From NCBI RefSeq assembly GCF_004681185.1, contig NZ_SRIF01000005.1:121731-185730 (forward strand): a stretch of DNA of 64,000 nt, read 5' to 3'. The translations under genes and the position numbers were made by a program. This DNA comes from Haloarcula amylovorans. GTDB lineage: Archaea > Halobacteriota > Halobacteria > Halobacteriales > Haloarculaceae. Positions 26,308-36,579 of the stretch are shown here, piece after piece. The notes under the pieces were generated by a model that saw nothing but the letters and a program-made list of their open reading frames with translations, was not told the origin of the DNA and ran no database searches. Numbering within the stretch: the first letter of the stretch is position 1; each line of letters begins with the position of its first letter.

Positions 26308-28263
26308 TTACTGTGACAGGACTGCCTGGTAGAAGGCGGTCTGCACGTCACCAACGTTGATCTCGCCGTCGCCGTTGAAGTCGAACTGTTCGACGTTGTT
26401 CTGGACGACCGGGTTGTCCAGGTTGTAGAACAGCGCCTGCACGTCGACGATGTTGAACTCGCCGTTCCCGTTGATGTCTTCGAGGACTGCGTCGTCGTCC
26501 ATGTTGGCGGGCGGCGTGTCGCCGACGACTGGTTCGAGGCCCACGGACAGCGTCGCACCGCTGGTGCTGTCGACGGTGTAGCCGCTGCCCTGTTCGTCGA
26601 AGACGCTGGTGTCCGACAGTGAGATGTCGGTGTCACCGACGCTCTCAGCCGAGAGGGTGATCGTCGCCACGGTCACGGGGTCGTCCGTGCCCGACGGCAG
26701 ACTGAACACCTGGATATCGGCGGTCTGGTCACCGAGGGCGATGATCTCGTTGCCGTCCGAAGCGGGCGTCGAGACGTCGGTGATTATCGCACTCGACGTG
26801 TCCGAGAGCGTGACGGTGCCGTCGAACGCGCCGACGTCGTCGGTGCCGCTGACGACCACGTCGTAGGTCACTTCGTCGCCGGTCGTGGCGGTCTGGTCGG
26901 CGGGCACGAGGCTCACGTCGACCGTTCCGGGCGCGGGGTCGGACGCGGCTTCGATCGTCATCGTCCCGCTCGCACTGTCGTCGTCGGTGGCGACGGCGAC
27001 GGTGTGGTCACCAGTCGAGAGATCGGTGGTGTCAACGTCGAAGCTGACCTGCTGGCTCGCGCCGCCGGCCAGCGTCACGCTCTGGCTGTCGGCTTGCGAA
27101 CCGTCGAGGTCGAACGCGACCGTCTGGGTCGCTTCCTCATCGCCGGTGTTCTCGACGGTCGCGGTGACCGTGGCGGTGTCGCCTTGGGTCACCGGCGATT
27201 CGACGTTCAGGTTCGAGAGGTCGAAGCTCGCCGGCGCGGGCGCGGCGTTGACGGAGACGGTCTGGGTCGCCGTGGCGGTCGCACCCTCGTCGTCGGTGAC
27301 GGTCAGTTCCACGTCGTAATCGCCGGTGGCGTCGAACGTGTGGGTAACGGACTGACCGGTCGCGGTCTCGCCATCGCCGAAGTCCCACTCGTAGGAGGCG
27401 ATGGAGCCGTCGTCCGACGCGGTCGCGTCGAAGGTCAACTCTTCGCCGACCTGCGCGCTCGTCGGCCCGCTGATGTCCGCTGTCGGGTCCTCGTTGACGG
27501 GTTCGACCGTGACGCTCACGGTGTCGGTGTCGGTGCCACCGTTGCTGTCGGCGACCGCGACTTCGAAGGTGAGCGTGGTCGTGCTGTCGACGCTCGGCGC
27601 GGTGAACGTCGGCGTCGCCGTGTCGGCGTCGGTGAGGCTCACGCCAGCGTCGCTCGTTTCCGTCCACGAGTAGCTCAGTGTGTCGCCGTCCGTGTCACTG
27701 CTGCCGGAGGCGTCAAGGGTCACGTCGTCACCCTCGTCGACGGTCTGGTCTGCACCCGCGTCCGCGGTCGGCGCGGTGTTGGTCTGCTCTTCTTCGACCG
27801 TGATGACGGTCGAGGCGCTATCGGCGGTCGAAGACGAGTCACTGGGACTCAGAGCCGACCCCTCCGCGTCGATGGAGTAGTCGCCGGGACTGGCGTCCTC
27901 GGGGACCTGCACCGTGTATTCGACGGTGTACGAGACGTTGACACCGTCGGAGTCACCTGCGAGCCAGGTCCACGTTCCGTCACCGTTGTACGCCGCTGGC
28001 CCTTCGGCAGTCTGGTCCGTTATCGCCCAGCCCTCGGGCGTCGTGGCGCTCAACTGCGGCGCGTTGAGCTCTTCGACCGAGAAGTCGGTCGTGACCGTGA
28101 CTGTATCACCGGGGTTGACTGTCGTGCTATCCGCCTGCTGGGAGACAGAGACGCTCGGCGCGGCCGCGGCCATTCCCACCGGTCCGAGGACCGATAGGAC
28201 GACCGCGAGCGCGAGGAACGCGGCTGTCGCCCGCTTGAATCGAGTCTGTATCGTCGTTCTCAT
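26308..28263 (-). CDS. Secreted PKD/CARDB/cohesin/dockerin protein
   Basis: A 651-residue secreted protein. It has a signal peptide (about 1-36, ending AAAA) and a beta domain (about 37-155). Two PKD domains follow (about 161-251, APTADAGADQTVDEGDDVTL; about 254-341, YEWDFGDGETATG...VTHTF), then CARDB (about 344-434). A cohesin-like domain (about 446-577, VDVSLVPADQTATTGDEVTYDV) precedes a C-terminal type-I-like dockerin (about 585-651). The dockerin has two calcium loops DINGNGEFNIVDVQALF and DFNGDGEINVGDVQTAF. There is no membrane anchor, so retention at the cell may depend on the dockerin. Having both cohesin and dockerin makes it a possible adaptor. Confidence 0.85.
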   Translation of the reverse strand: MRTTIQTRFKRATAAFLALAVVLSVLGPVGMAAAAPSVSVSQQADSTTVNPGDTVTVTTDFSVEELNAPQLSATTPEGWAITDQTAEGPAAYNGDGTWTWLAGDSDGVNVSYTVEYTVQVPEDASPGDYSIDAEGSALSPSDSSSTADSASTVITVEEEQTNTAPTADAGADQTVDEGDDVTLDASGSSDTDGDTLSYSWTETSDAGVSLTDADTATPTFTAPSVDSTTTLTFEVAVADSNGGTDTDTVSVTVEPVNEDPTADISGPTSAQVGEELTFDATASDDGSIASYEWDFGDGETATGQSVTHTFDATGDYDVELTVTDDEGATATATQTVSVNAAPAPASFDLSNLNVESPVTQGDTATVTATVENTGDEEATQTVAFDLDGSQADSQSVTLAGGASQQVSFDVDTTDLSTGDHTVAVATDDDSASGTMTIEAASDPAPGTVDVSLVPADQTATTGDEVTYDVVVSGTDDVGAFDGTVTLSDTSSAIITDVSTPASDGNEIIALGDQTADIQVFSLPSGTDDPVTVATITLSAESVGDTDISLSDTSVFDEQGSGYTVDSTSGATLSVGLEPVVGDTPPANMDDDAVLEDINGNGEFNIVDVQALFYNLDNPVVQNNVEQFDFNGDGEINVGDVQTAFYQAVLSQ

Positions 28264-28486
28264 GAGATGTTGTGGTTTCGTTGGTGTCGCTGCGCGTTGC
28301 TACTCGGTTCGTCGTGATCGGGACCCTCACGCGTCGGTCGCGTGTGGTGTCGCTGTCGCCGCACACCCGCTGCCGTTCGATGTTTCTGGCAGTTACCCCC
28401 GAACGGCGAGGGGTGCGGGCGGACGCTTACACGCCGGACATCCGGCGCAGTTTGTAGAGTCCCGTACATCGGTCTCGGTCGCGTCC

Positions 28487-31400
28487 TTACGCGCTCCCTC
28501 CTTCGACGATTTCGATGGCGTTGACCTGCGGGTTCTCGGCCGTCCCCTGTTCGAAGGTGACCGTGATCGTCCCGTCACCGTCGTCGGTGACGGTGACGTT
28601 CTTCATCGTCCCGGTCTGGTGGCCGACGTCGGCCACGGGGTCGTAGTTCGTCAGGACCTGCTGGCCCTCAACGAAGGCGTTGAAATCTCGGTCGCCTGGG
28701 TCGCTCGTGCCGGAGAACTGGTTTCCGACGTACAGTCGCACCTCGACCTGCTGACCGGAATCGACCGAGAACTCCCAGGTGGAGTTGCCGTAGCGCTCGC
28801 AGTCGTACACCGCGTCCGGCGTGCTCGCCGGAACGGCGGCGCTCGTCGAGGTGATGTTTCCGTCGCAGTAGTTCCCGCCGTTAGACGGGGCGACCGAGGC
28901 GAGGTACTGCGAACCAGTACCGGAGACGCCGGTCCAGTCGGGACCGTCGTCCGTCGCGCTGACGGTGGTGCCCTCGCCTGCGTTCACGCGGTGGAGCACC
29001 TGCGTGTCGGACGAGCCGCTATCGCTTCCCTCGTCGTACTTCATGACGACGACGTTCGACGTCGCGCCGGTGTCGCCGCTTTCGTCCTCGACGGCGGCGA
29101 CGAAGTAGTTGAAGCCGCCCTCGACGCCGCTACCGGACGTATTCGTCAGCGTGACCGGAACCGTCGCCTGGCCGTTGCTGTCGAGTTGGACAGTCTGGTA
29201 GCCGACGTTCTCGGCGGTGTTGGCCTCGTAGGCTTCGAGGTCGTAGCCGTTCGCCTGGTTGGCGAGTTCGAGCTGGCCCTCGACGTGAAGCAGCGAGACG
29301 GTCGCACCGGCCGGCCCGGAGACCGTGACGGTCTGGTCGGCCGAGGAAACCGTCGCAGCGCTGTGTCGGCTGTCGAGCGCGGTCGAATCGAGCGAGACGC
29401 CCGCTGCGCCGGCGGTCGGCGCGGTCGCGACGTCCGCTTTCGCGGTGGCCTGCGAGCCACCCGCACTACCGTCGCCAAACAAGTCCGTCGTCTGCGTGGT
29501 GCCGTCGGCGTACTCGACGGTCACCGCCGCGCCCGAGAGTTCCAGCCCGGAGACGGAACCGGCCGCGCCGGTCCCCTGGGCGTTCTTGATACTCGTCGGG
29601 TCGATGTCCGTCGAGAAGGCGAAGGACTCGCCGGTCTGGAAGTCGTCGAACGACGCCGACAGTTCGTCGTAGCCGTCCGACGAATTCACGCCGTTGTGCG
29701 GGGCGGCGAACGAACCGCCCTGAAGACCGGTCGCGCTCGCGCCGCTGTCGGGCGTGAAGCCCTTCGCGCCCGAGTCACCGGCCGTCCCGTCCGGGTCGAA
29801 GACCACGTCGGGGAACGTCGCCGAACTCAGGTCGTAGGTGACCGAGGATATCTGCTTGTCGCCGGTGTTCGTGACCTCGAAGGAGCCGCTACCGTACGTG
29901 CTCGCGTCGACACCGCTGTTCGCGTTGACGGCGAAGTCGGCCGAAGCGGTTCCGCTGGAACCGCCCGAGCCGTCGTCGGCCGACACGACCTCGATGGCGC
30001 TGACCTTGGCGTTGTCGGATTCGGTGACGAACTCCAGGTTCAGTTCGCCGTCGGTCACCTCGACGGTGACCGTCTGGTTGGTCGCGTTGAGCGTGCCGGC
30101 GTTCGCGTAGATGTCGTAGTCGTTCAGGACCTGCTGTCCCTCGGCGTTGACGTCGAACAGTCGGTCGCCGACGTTCGTGCCGTCACCGTTGACGTCGGTG
30201 GTGTCTTCGGAGGTCCCGTGGTAGATCTCCGCGAACTCCAGGGTGACCTCGTAGGTGCCGTTCGGAACCGACGCGTTGTACCAGAAGTCGCCGTACCGTT
30301 CGGTCTGGTACAGCGGGTCGTTCTGCGTGTCACCGATGGCCTGATCCGTGCTGTAGGTCGAGCCACTGTTGAAGTTCGTATCCGCCTGATAGACCGTTCC
30401 GTCGGTCGCGGTGTACTCGCTTCCGCCGGCGTTCACGGCGAAGGCGACGTCATCGGAACCGCCGGTATCACCGCTGTCGGTGCTCTCTTCGTATTTCAGG
30501 ACCACGACGTTCGAGGCCAGACCCATGTCGCCGCTGGCCTCGCCGTGTGCGGCCACGAAGTAGTTGTAGCCGGCGTTGCCGGCGTCCGAGTCGCCGGTCG
30601 TGTTCGTCAGCGTGACCGGGACAGTCGCTTCGCCGTTGCCGTCGAGCGTGACCGTGTAGTACTCGACCGCTTCGGCGTCGTTGGCCTCGTAGGCCTCGAT
30701 GTCGTACCCCGGTTCGCCGTCGTTGTCGGCGTCCGGAACGTTCGAGAGCGTCAGTTCGCCCTCGACGCGAACGAGCGTGACCGTCTCGCCCGGTTCGCCG
30801 GTGACCGTGACGTTCTGGTCGGCCGAGGAGACGGTGGCGGCGCTGTGGTAGTCGTCGAGCGCGCTGTCGTCGAGCGAGACGTCCTGTGCGCCGATGGTCG
30901 GCGCGGGGGCCTCGCTGTCGTTGACGACGGCGGTCGAGCCGCCGTCGCTGCCGTCACCCATGAGCTGGGTGGTCTGAGTCGTCCCGTCCTCGTAGGTGAC
31001 CGTCACCGTCGAGCGGGCGAGCTCCAGTCCGGAGACCGGCCCGGCCTCCTGTGAGCCGACCGTCGCGCCCTTGATGCTGGTCGGGTCGTTGTCGGCCCAG
31101 AAGGTGGCCTGCTCGCCGGATTCGAAGTCGGCGAACTCGACGGTCATCACGTCGTAGCCGTCGTCGGCGTTCTGCCCGTTGTGGGGTTGTGAGAACGCGC
31201 TGTAGTCGCCGTCGGTGGTTTCGGCGGTCGTGATGTTGGTCCCACCGTCACTGGCGATGTTGAACCCCTCACCGGTCGGGTCGCCCGCGGTTCCCTGCGG
31301 GTCGAAGACCATGTCCGGGAGCGTCGCCGTATCGAGGTTGAACGACACGGACGAGATGTTCTTCTCGCCGGTGTTGGTGACCTGATAGGTGCCGCTACCG

Positions 31401-34400
31401 TAGGTGCTGGTCTCCAGCCCGGTGTCGGGCGTGATCTCCACGAGCGCCGACCCAGCGGCGGTGTCGCCGTCGTCACTGGAGCCGTCGCCCACGGTGGCGC
31501 CGGTAGCCCACATATTGATGAGTTGTTGCATCTCCGCGTCACTGATGGTCTCGCCGCCGGTGTTCGGCACCTCGCCGCCGGTGGCCCACCAGTTGATGGC
31601 CTGCTGGATCTCGCTGTCCTCTATCTGCGTGTCGTTGTCGCCGCCCATCGCGACCGCCTCTGCGACGGTCATGGTGTCGTCACTACCGTCGCTGACTTTG
31701 ACGATCTCGATGGCCGAGACCTTCGGGTTCTCCTGCTCGTGCAGGAACTCGACGTCGATAGTGCCGTCAGAGGGCGTCACCTCGGACGACTCCATCACGC
31801 CGACGTCGTGACCGTGCTGCTGATAGATGTTGTAGTCGTTCAGCTTCGTCTCTCCCTCCACGACGACGTCGAAGGTCCGTGGACCCTGTGCGTCGACGTT
31901 CGAGGCGTCGAGGAAAATCTCGGCAAAGTAGAGACGGACCTCGTAGGTCGCGCCCTGCTCTGCATCGAACGACCACTGCATCTCGGTGTCGTCAGCGGCC
32001 GAGCCGCTGGTGTTCTCGTCATAGCGTTCCGTCTGGAACACCGACGCGGGCGTGCTCGACGGCACCGAGCCGTCGAGCGTGACCGTATCCGTCGTACTGT
32101 ACGTCTGGAGACCGTTGTCGCCGTCGGCATTGACGTACTGTGACGGACTGCTATCCGTGTCGGCGCTCCACGCCGGACCGCCATCGGTCGCCCCGACCTC
32201 GGAGCCGCCCGCGTTCACGCGGTAGACGACCTCGCCCTCGGCGGGCGCGGTGTCGGTGTCCTGCACGGTGACGTTCACCGTATCGGCGTCCGTGTCCTCG
32301 CCGTCGGAGACGTTGACCTCGAAGGTCAGGGTCGTCTCACCGTCGACCTCAGGTGCGGTGAACGTCGTCTGCTCGCCGTCGTTGACGCTCAGGCTGACGT
32401 CGGGACCGGCCGTCTGGGTCCACGTGTACCCGAGCTGGTCGCCGTCCGGGTCGTCGCTACCGGAGGCGTCGAGGGTCACGTCAGTGCCCTCGTCGACGGT
32501 CTGGTCAGCGCCCGCGTCGGCCGTCGGCGGCTGGTTCGCGGGCGGCGTGACGTACTCGACGGAGATGTCGGTCCACGTCGCCGAGAACGTGCTGCTCGCG
32601 CCGTTGGACGTCGAGATGACGCCGAACGCCGGCGCGACGCCGTCCGAGGTGTCGAACCAACTGGCCGGGACCGCGGCGGTTCCGACTTCGGTCGTGTTAC
32701 CCGCGACTTCGTACTCGGCGGTCACCGCGACCTCTTCGACGCCGTTGTCCGGCGCGGGGTCGGTCGTCGGGTCCACCGTCATGCGGAGCGTCGTCTGTGA
32801 CGTCGTGACTGCGCTGTCGCTGACGATGTTCGGCGAACTCGGGTGGGTGAAGGAGTCGTCGACCTCTTTGGCGAACTCGATGCCGCCGTTGCCGCCGTCG
32901 GCCGCGACGACCAGCTTCGTGTAGTTCGACTGGTCGCCGGTGCCGACGAACAGGCCGGCGGACTGGTAGTTCTCCGGGTTCTCCGGGAAGCTACTCACCG
33001 TCGTCTCGACGGTGAACGGCTCGTCGGGCGTGTCCGCGCCGAACTGGAAGCCGTACTGCTGGGTGTTCGTGTTCGAGTAGGCGTCCCCCTGCGGGACCTG
33101 CTCGACCGTCAGGACCTCGGCCGCGCCGCCGACCGTCATCTGCGTCGGGTCGTAGAGGTCCTGGTAGTTCTGCCCGTTCGTCATCAGCCCGGTCCAACCC
33201 TGTCCGTTCTCGCCGAAGAGGCTGAGTTCGGAGAGGTCGTGCTGGACCGGCAGGGTCGTGTCCATGCCGTTGCTGGCGTCGACCGCGAACGGGTCCTCAG
33301 TGTCGTCGAGGCCGTCGTTGTCGTCGTCCGGGTCGTTCAGGTTCGACGTGCCGTCGTCGTCGAAGTCGGCGGGCGTCGAGGCCGACGAACACGGGTCGGT
33401 GCCCGCGTCGATTTCGTCGGCGTTGTCGTAGCCGTCGCCGTCCTCGTCGAGCGAGGCGTCGTCCGCGCCGGTACACTGCGTGCCGCCGCCACCGCTGTCG
33501 CCGTAGTCGACGGGTTCGAGGATGGTGAGGCCGCCGCTGCCGTGGTTGGCGGTCCACACCGTCCCGGCGAACACCTCGTCGTCATCCTGCGCGGTGACGC
33601 CGAGGGGCCCGTTGGTGTTAGCGATGGTCTCGACGTTCGTGACCGTCGTGCCGTCGTCGCTCAGCTCGACGCGTTCGATGTCGCCGCCGAGCTCGACCTG
33701 CACGAGGTCGCCCTGCATGGCACCGCCGAAGTTCGAGGCGGTGTACTCCGTGGTCGCGCCGGTCGGCCCGAAGAGGACCGGGTCACCGTTCTCGAACTCC
33801 ATCGTGTTCGCGCTGCCCGCGGGTGCGCCCGGGTCGGGCGAGCCGCTGGTCGGCGGGATGTAGTCCGCCTCCACCGGATTCACCATACTGGACGGAACGG
33901 GCGAGTTCGCCGTCGTGATGTCGAATATCACGTTCCCGTTCGCGTCGTAGATGTCCGCGCCGGTCGGGTTCGCGCGGATGGGCGCGGCGTGACCGCCGTA
34001 GTCGCCTTCGTCGACTTTGACGAGTTGGTCGTTCGTGCTGTAACTCCCGTCCTCGTTCGGGTGGTTCGTGACGCTCGACGCATCGGCGACGATGTTGCCG
34101 TTCGCGTCGGCCGGCTGGCCGCCCCAGCCACCGTTCGGGCCGTGGTCGGCCGCGTAGACCTGCCCGCTCTCGGTGACGACGAGGTCGTAGGGGTTCCGAT
34201 AGCCGGGCGAGTAAATCTGCACCGGCCCGCCCTCAACGAGTTTCGCCTGATTGATGCCGTCGTTGCCGCCGAACGGCAGGTCGTCGCCGTCCGTGGCGTC
34301 GTCGTTCTGGATGGTCGGAATCCCGTAGAAGAAGGACAGGTCCGGGTAGTCACTGTCGTAGCTCTGGAGATTCTTCTCCTGATAGTTGTTCTCTATCTGA

Positions 34401-35944
34401 GCGAGATCGATCTCTAAGATGGCCGCCGAGAGCGCGTACTCGGGCGTGTGTCCGAAGTTGTCGCCCGGCGCACCCTTGTTCGTGTGCCCGCCCTGTGCGA
34501 CGTACAGCGTGTCGCCGTCGGCGGAGAGGTCGATGCCGTTGGTGGCGTGGTTCTCCTCCGAGCGCGGGAGGCCGAGGACCATCACGTCGTGGCTGACCTC
34601 GCTCGCCTGTAGCGTGCCGTCGCTGCCGGGCGAGATCGTCAGCCGGGAGATGGCACCGGAGTTAGTGTCCGTGTCGTCGTCGTCCTGTCCGACGTCGATT
34701 TCGGGGTCAGACGAAGAGACGTAGACGACCGGATTCTCGGCGGTCCCGCCGGCGGTGATACCGGTGATCTGTCGGTTGGTCTCACTGGTATCGAGGTTTC
34801 CGAGGTCGTCGTGGTTCGGGATGTCTTTGATCGCGTCGATCTGGACCTCGTTGACGACCTGATAGCTGTTCTCGCCCGTGCGTTCGACCGTGAGCGCGTA
34901 GACGGTTCCGCCCTGCGTCGAAACGTAGGCGCGGCCGTCGGGGCCGAAGTCGATGGCCGTCGGGTTCCCGGCGCTAAAGCCCTGCAGTTGGCTCTTCGAG
35001 AAGCCGGGATCGACTGCGCTCGCGCCCTCGCCGGTCAGATTGACCGTCAGTGGGGAGTTGCTCCCCGTGTGGCTGACTTCGAGCGTCGCGCTCTTCGTGG
35101 CCACCTCTGACGGCGAGAACGTCACCGGAATGTCGGCGGACTCGCCGGGTGCGAGCGTCGTCTGTGACGCCGACCCCGCCGAGAACGCGCTGTCACCGGT
35201 AACCGAGATGTCCGAAATGTCGATGCTCTGATCGCCGTCGCCGCCGAGGTTCGTCACCGTCACCGTCTTCGTCTCGCTGTCGCCGGTGACGACCGACCCG
35301 AAGTCGACGTCCGACGGGCCGCCGAGCGTGTCGGGTTCCGGTTCGGCCGCAACGATCTCGATGGCGTTGACCTGCGGGTTCTCCGTGACGTGTCCGAAGT
35401 CGACATCGACGGTCCCGTCGCTCGTGACGGTGAACGACTCCATCGCGCCGGTGTCGTCGCCGTACGCCTCGATGATGTCGAAGTTCTCGAGGACGGTCTG
35501 GCCCTCTATCGAGACGTCGAAGACGCGGTCTCCGGGACTACTGGTCCCGGAGTACCCGTCGTAGAAGTAAAGTCTGACCTCGACTTGCTGGCCATCCGGG
35601 ACGTCGAACTCGTACTGCATCTCCGGGCTCTGGGACGAGTCCCAGCGCTCCGTCTCCCAGATCTGGCTGGGCGTGTCAGATGGAACCGAGCTGTCGATTG
35701 TGCTCGGCTGACCGTGGCTGGACGTCTCGTCCTGACCCGCGACCTGATAGTCTATCAACGGGTCCCAAGTGTTCCCGTCCGCGGTGAACGAGCCGCCCGC
35801 GTTCGCCTGATAGAGTGTGTCGCCCGCTGTTTGTCCCTGCGCTACCCCCACACTGAACATCGCACCGATTCCCATCGCCGACGTGATCATCAAGACCGAA
35901 AAGACGACTGCGAAAAGTCGCGTCGCTTCGTTCGTTCCCCTCAT
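28487..35944 (-). CDS. Giant secreted malectin/propeller/dockerin-like protein
   Basis: About 2,485 residues from MRGTNEATRLF (a start 17 codons upstream is possible); a signal peptide follows. Approximate order: malectin 1 (40-195), choice-of-anchor-D-like Ig domain (205-310), sugar/sorbosone-dehydrogenase-like beta-propeller (315-820), Asp-rich thrombospondin-3-type calcium repeats (822-895), ConA-like domain (900-1130), PKD (1140-1230), malectin 2 (1240-1410), dockerin-like pair (1425-1485, IEDSEIQQAINWW and ISDAEMQQLINMW). Then come a module X of about 310 residues, malectin 3 (1835-1985), a second X (2000-2305) and malectin 4 (2315-2485). Malectin domains bind carbohydrate; catalysis by the propeller is uncertain. 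There is no C-terminal anchor. Confidence 0.85.
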   Translation of the reverse strand: MRGTNEATRLFAVVFSVLMITSAMGIGAMFSVGVAQGQTAGDTLYQANAGGSFTADGNTWDPLIDYQVAGQDETSSHGQPSTIDSSVPSDTPSQIWETERWDSSQSPEMQYEFDVPDGQQVEVRLYFYDGYSGTSSPGDRVFDVSIEGQTVLENFDIIEAYGDDTGAMESFTVTSDGTVDVDFGHVTENPQVNAIEIVAAEPEPDTLGGPSDVDFGSVVTGDSETKTVTVTNLGGDGDQSIDISDISVTGDSAFSAGSASQTTLAPGESADIPVTFSPSEVATKSATLEVSHTGSNSPLTVNLTGEGASAVDPGFSKSQLQGFSAGNPTAIDFGPDGRAYVSTQGGTVYALTVERTGENSYQVVNEVQIDAIKDIPNHDDLGNLDTSETNRQITGITAGGTAENPVVYVSSSDPEIDVGQDDDDTDTNSGAISRLTISPGSDGTLQASEVSHDVMVLGLPRSEENHATNGIDLSADGDTLYVAQGGHTNKGAPGDNFGHTPEYALSAAILEIDLAQIENNYQEKNLQSYDSDYPDLSFFYGIPTIQNDDATDGDDLPFGGNDGINQAKLVEGGPVQIYSPGYRNPYDLVVTESGQVYAADHGPNGGWGGQPADANGNIVADASSVTNHPNEDGSYSTNDQLVKVDEGDYGGHAAPIRANPTGADIYDANGNVIFDITTANSPVPSSMVNPVEADYIPPTSGSPDPGAPAGSANTMEFENGDPVLFGPTGATTEYTASNFGGAMQGDLVQVELGGDIERVELSDDGTTVTNVETIANTNGPLGVTAQDDDEVFAGTVWTANHGSGGLTILEPVDYGDSGGGGTQCTGADDASLDEDGDGYDNADEIDAGTDPCSSASTPADFDDDGTSNLNDPDDDNDGLDDTEDPFAVDASNGMDTTLPVQHDLSELSLFGENGQGWTGLMTNGQNYQDLYDPTQMTVGGAAEVLTVEQVPQGDAYSNTNTQQYGFQFGADTPDEPFTVETTVSSFPENPENYQSAGLFVGTGDQSNYTKLVVAADGGNGGIEFAKEVDDSFTHPSSPNIVSDSAVTTSQTTLRMTVDPTTDPAPDNGVEEVAVTAEYEVAGNTTEVGTAAVPASWFDTSDGVAPAFGVISTSNGASSTFSATWTDISVEYVTPPANQPPTADAGADQTVDEGTDVTLDASGSDDPDGDQLGYTWTQTAGPDVSLSVNDGEQTTFTAPEVDGETTLTFEVNVSDGEDTDADTVNVTVQDTDTAPAEGEVVYRVNAGGSEVGATDGGPAWSADTDSSPSQYVNADGDNGLQTYSTTDTVTLDGSVPSSTPASVFQTERYDENTSGSAADDTEMQWSFDAEQGATYEVRLYFAEIFLDASNVDAQGPRTFDVVVEGETKLNDYNIYQQHGHDVGVMESSEVTPSDGTIDVEFLHEQENPKVSAIEIVKVSDGSDDTMTVAEAVAMGGDNDTQIEDSEIQQAINWWATGGEVPNTGGETISDAEMQQLINMWATGATVGDGSSDDGDTAAGSALVEITPDTGLETSTYGSGTYQVTNTGEKNISSVSFNLDTATLPDMVFDPQGTAGDPTGEGFNIASDGGTNITTAETTDGDYSAFSQPHNGQNADDGYDVMTVEFADFESGEQATFWADNDPTSIKGATVGSQEAGPVSGLELARSTVTVTYEDGTTQTTQLMGDGSDGGSTAVVNDSEAPAPTIGAQDVSLDDSALDDYHSAATVSSADQNVTVTGEPGETVTLVRVEGELTLSNVPDADNDGEPGYDIEAYEANDAEAVEYYTVTLDGNGEATVPVTLTNTTGDSDAGNAGYNYFVAAHGEASGDMGLASNVVVLKYEESTDSGDTGGSDDVAFAVNAGGSEYTATDGTVYQADTNFNSGSTYSTDQAIGDTQNDPLYQTERYGDFWYNASVPNGTYEVTLEFAEIYHGTSEDTTDVNGDGTNVGDRLFDVNAEGQQVLNDYDIYANAGTLNATNQTVTVEVTDGELNLEFVTESDNAKVSAIEVVSADDGSGGSSGTASADFAVNANSGVDASTYGSGSFEVTNTGDKQISSVTYDLSSATFPDVVFDPDGTAGDSGAKGFTPDSGASATGLQGGSFAAPHNGVNSSDGYDELSASFDDFQTGESFAFSTDIDPTSIKNAQGTGAAGSVSGLELSGAAVTVEYADGTTQTTDLFGDGSAGGSQATAKADVATAPTAGAAGVSLDSTALDSRHSAATVSSADQTVTVSGPAGATVSLLHVEGQLELANQANGYDLEAYEANTAENVGYQTVQLDSNGQATVPVTLTNTSGSGVEGGFNYFVAAVEDESGDTGATSNVVVMKYDEGSDSGSSDTQVLHRVNAGEGTTVSATDDGPDWTGVSGTGSQYLASVAPSNGGNYCDGNITSTSAAVPASTPDAVYDCERYGNSTWEFSVDSGQQVEVRLYVGNQFSGTSDPGDRDFNAFVEGQQVLTNYDPVADVGHQTGTMKNVTVTDDGDGTITVTFEQGTAENPQVNAIEIVEGGSA

Positions 35945-36579
35945 CCTCTCCCTAACTGATTCACTGTAGCTGTTTGCATGATTCTCGACTGGCACCGACG
36001 GCGACCACGCCGAACCCCCCTCCCGCGCGGCGAGCAGGTCCGAGCGACGCGACTCCCGCTCCGCTCACGCCGGGAGACAGCAGTCGACTGGCCTGTCGGA
36101 GCCATCGCTCGTCTCTGCTCCAGTTGACACCTTTGTTATGGATTATATGACGCTAGTTTGATACTGGTGAATACCGTTCAAACACCGGTTATACTCGCTT
36201 AGGAGTCCTTCCACGTTATCTACGTACCAACTAGCGGTAGCGTGCTCAGCGCAGCCGCTGGCGAGAGTGTTAGGAAGCCATTTCTGGCCGTGAAACGCCT
36301 GAAATACCGTTCCGTGGGCGCTCGGGTTGACCAGACAGCCAGGGATGGCGGTCGAAGCCGGATCGAAGCGAACCGACCGCGACGGAGAGCCGGTGCTGAC
36401 GGTCGTCGCTCACACGGCTACGAACGCAGTTATCGTCGACAGCGGTCGGCAACGACGACGAGACATCTCCGTGACGCGTCGGTCAAAGACAGCAGCACGT
36501 CGTGCTCCCCATCGTCGTTCGCTCGACGGACAGCTATCGCTCGTGAGTGGGTCAGCAAAGAACAGTCGGCAGCGTGGTG
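35945..36579. other. 635-base region without a convincing gene
   Basis: The AT-rich part at about 36130-36230 (GGATTATATGACG, GGTTATACTCGC) probably holds the promoter of the giant minus-strand gene. The GC-rich remainder has short open frames on both strands but none with a supported start or recognisable protein. Confidence 0.5.

Noticed and set aside
27914..31054. Very long open frame on the plus strand, antisense to the dockerin and malectin genes
   Set aside because: It mirrors two well-supported secreted genes. Its composition is Arg/Val/Gly-rich with no domain. It is explained by GC-rich codon use on the other strand.
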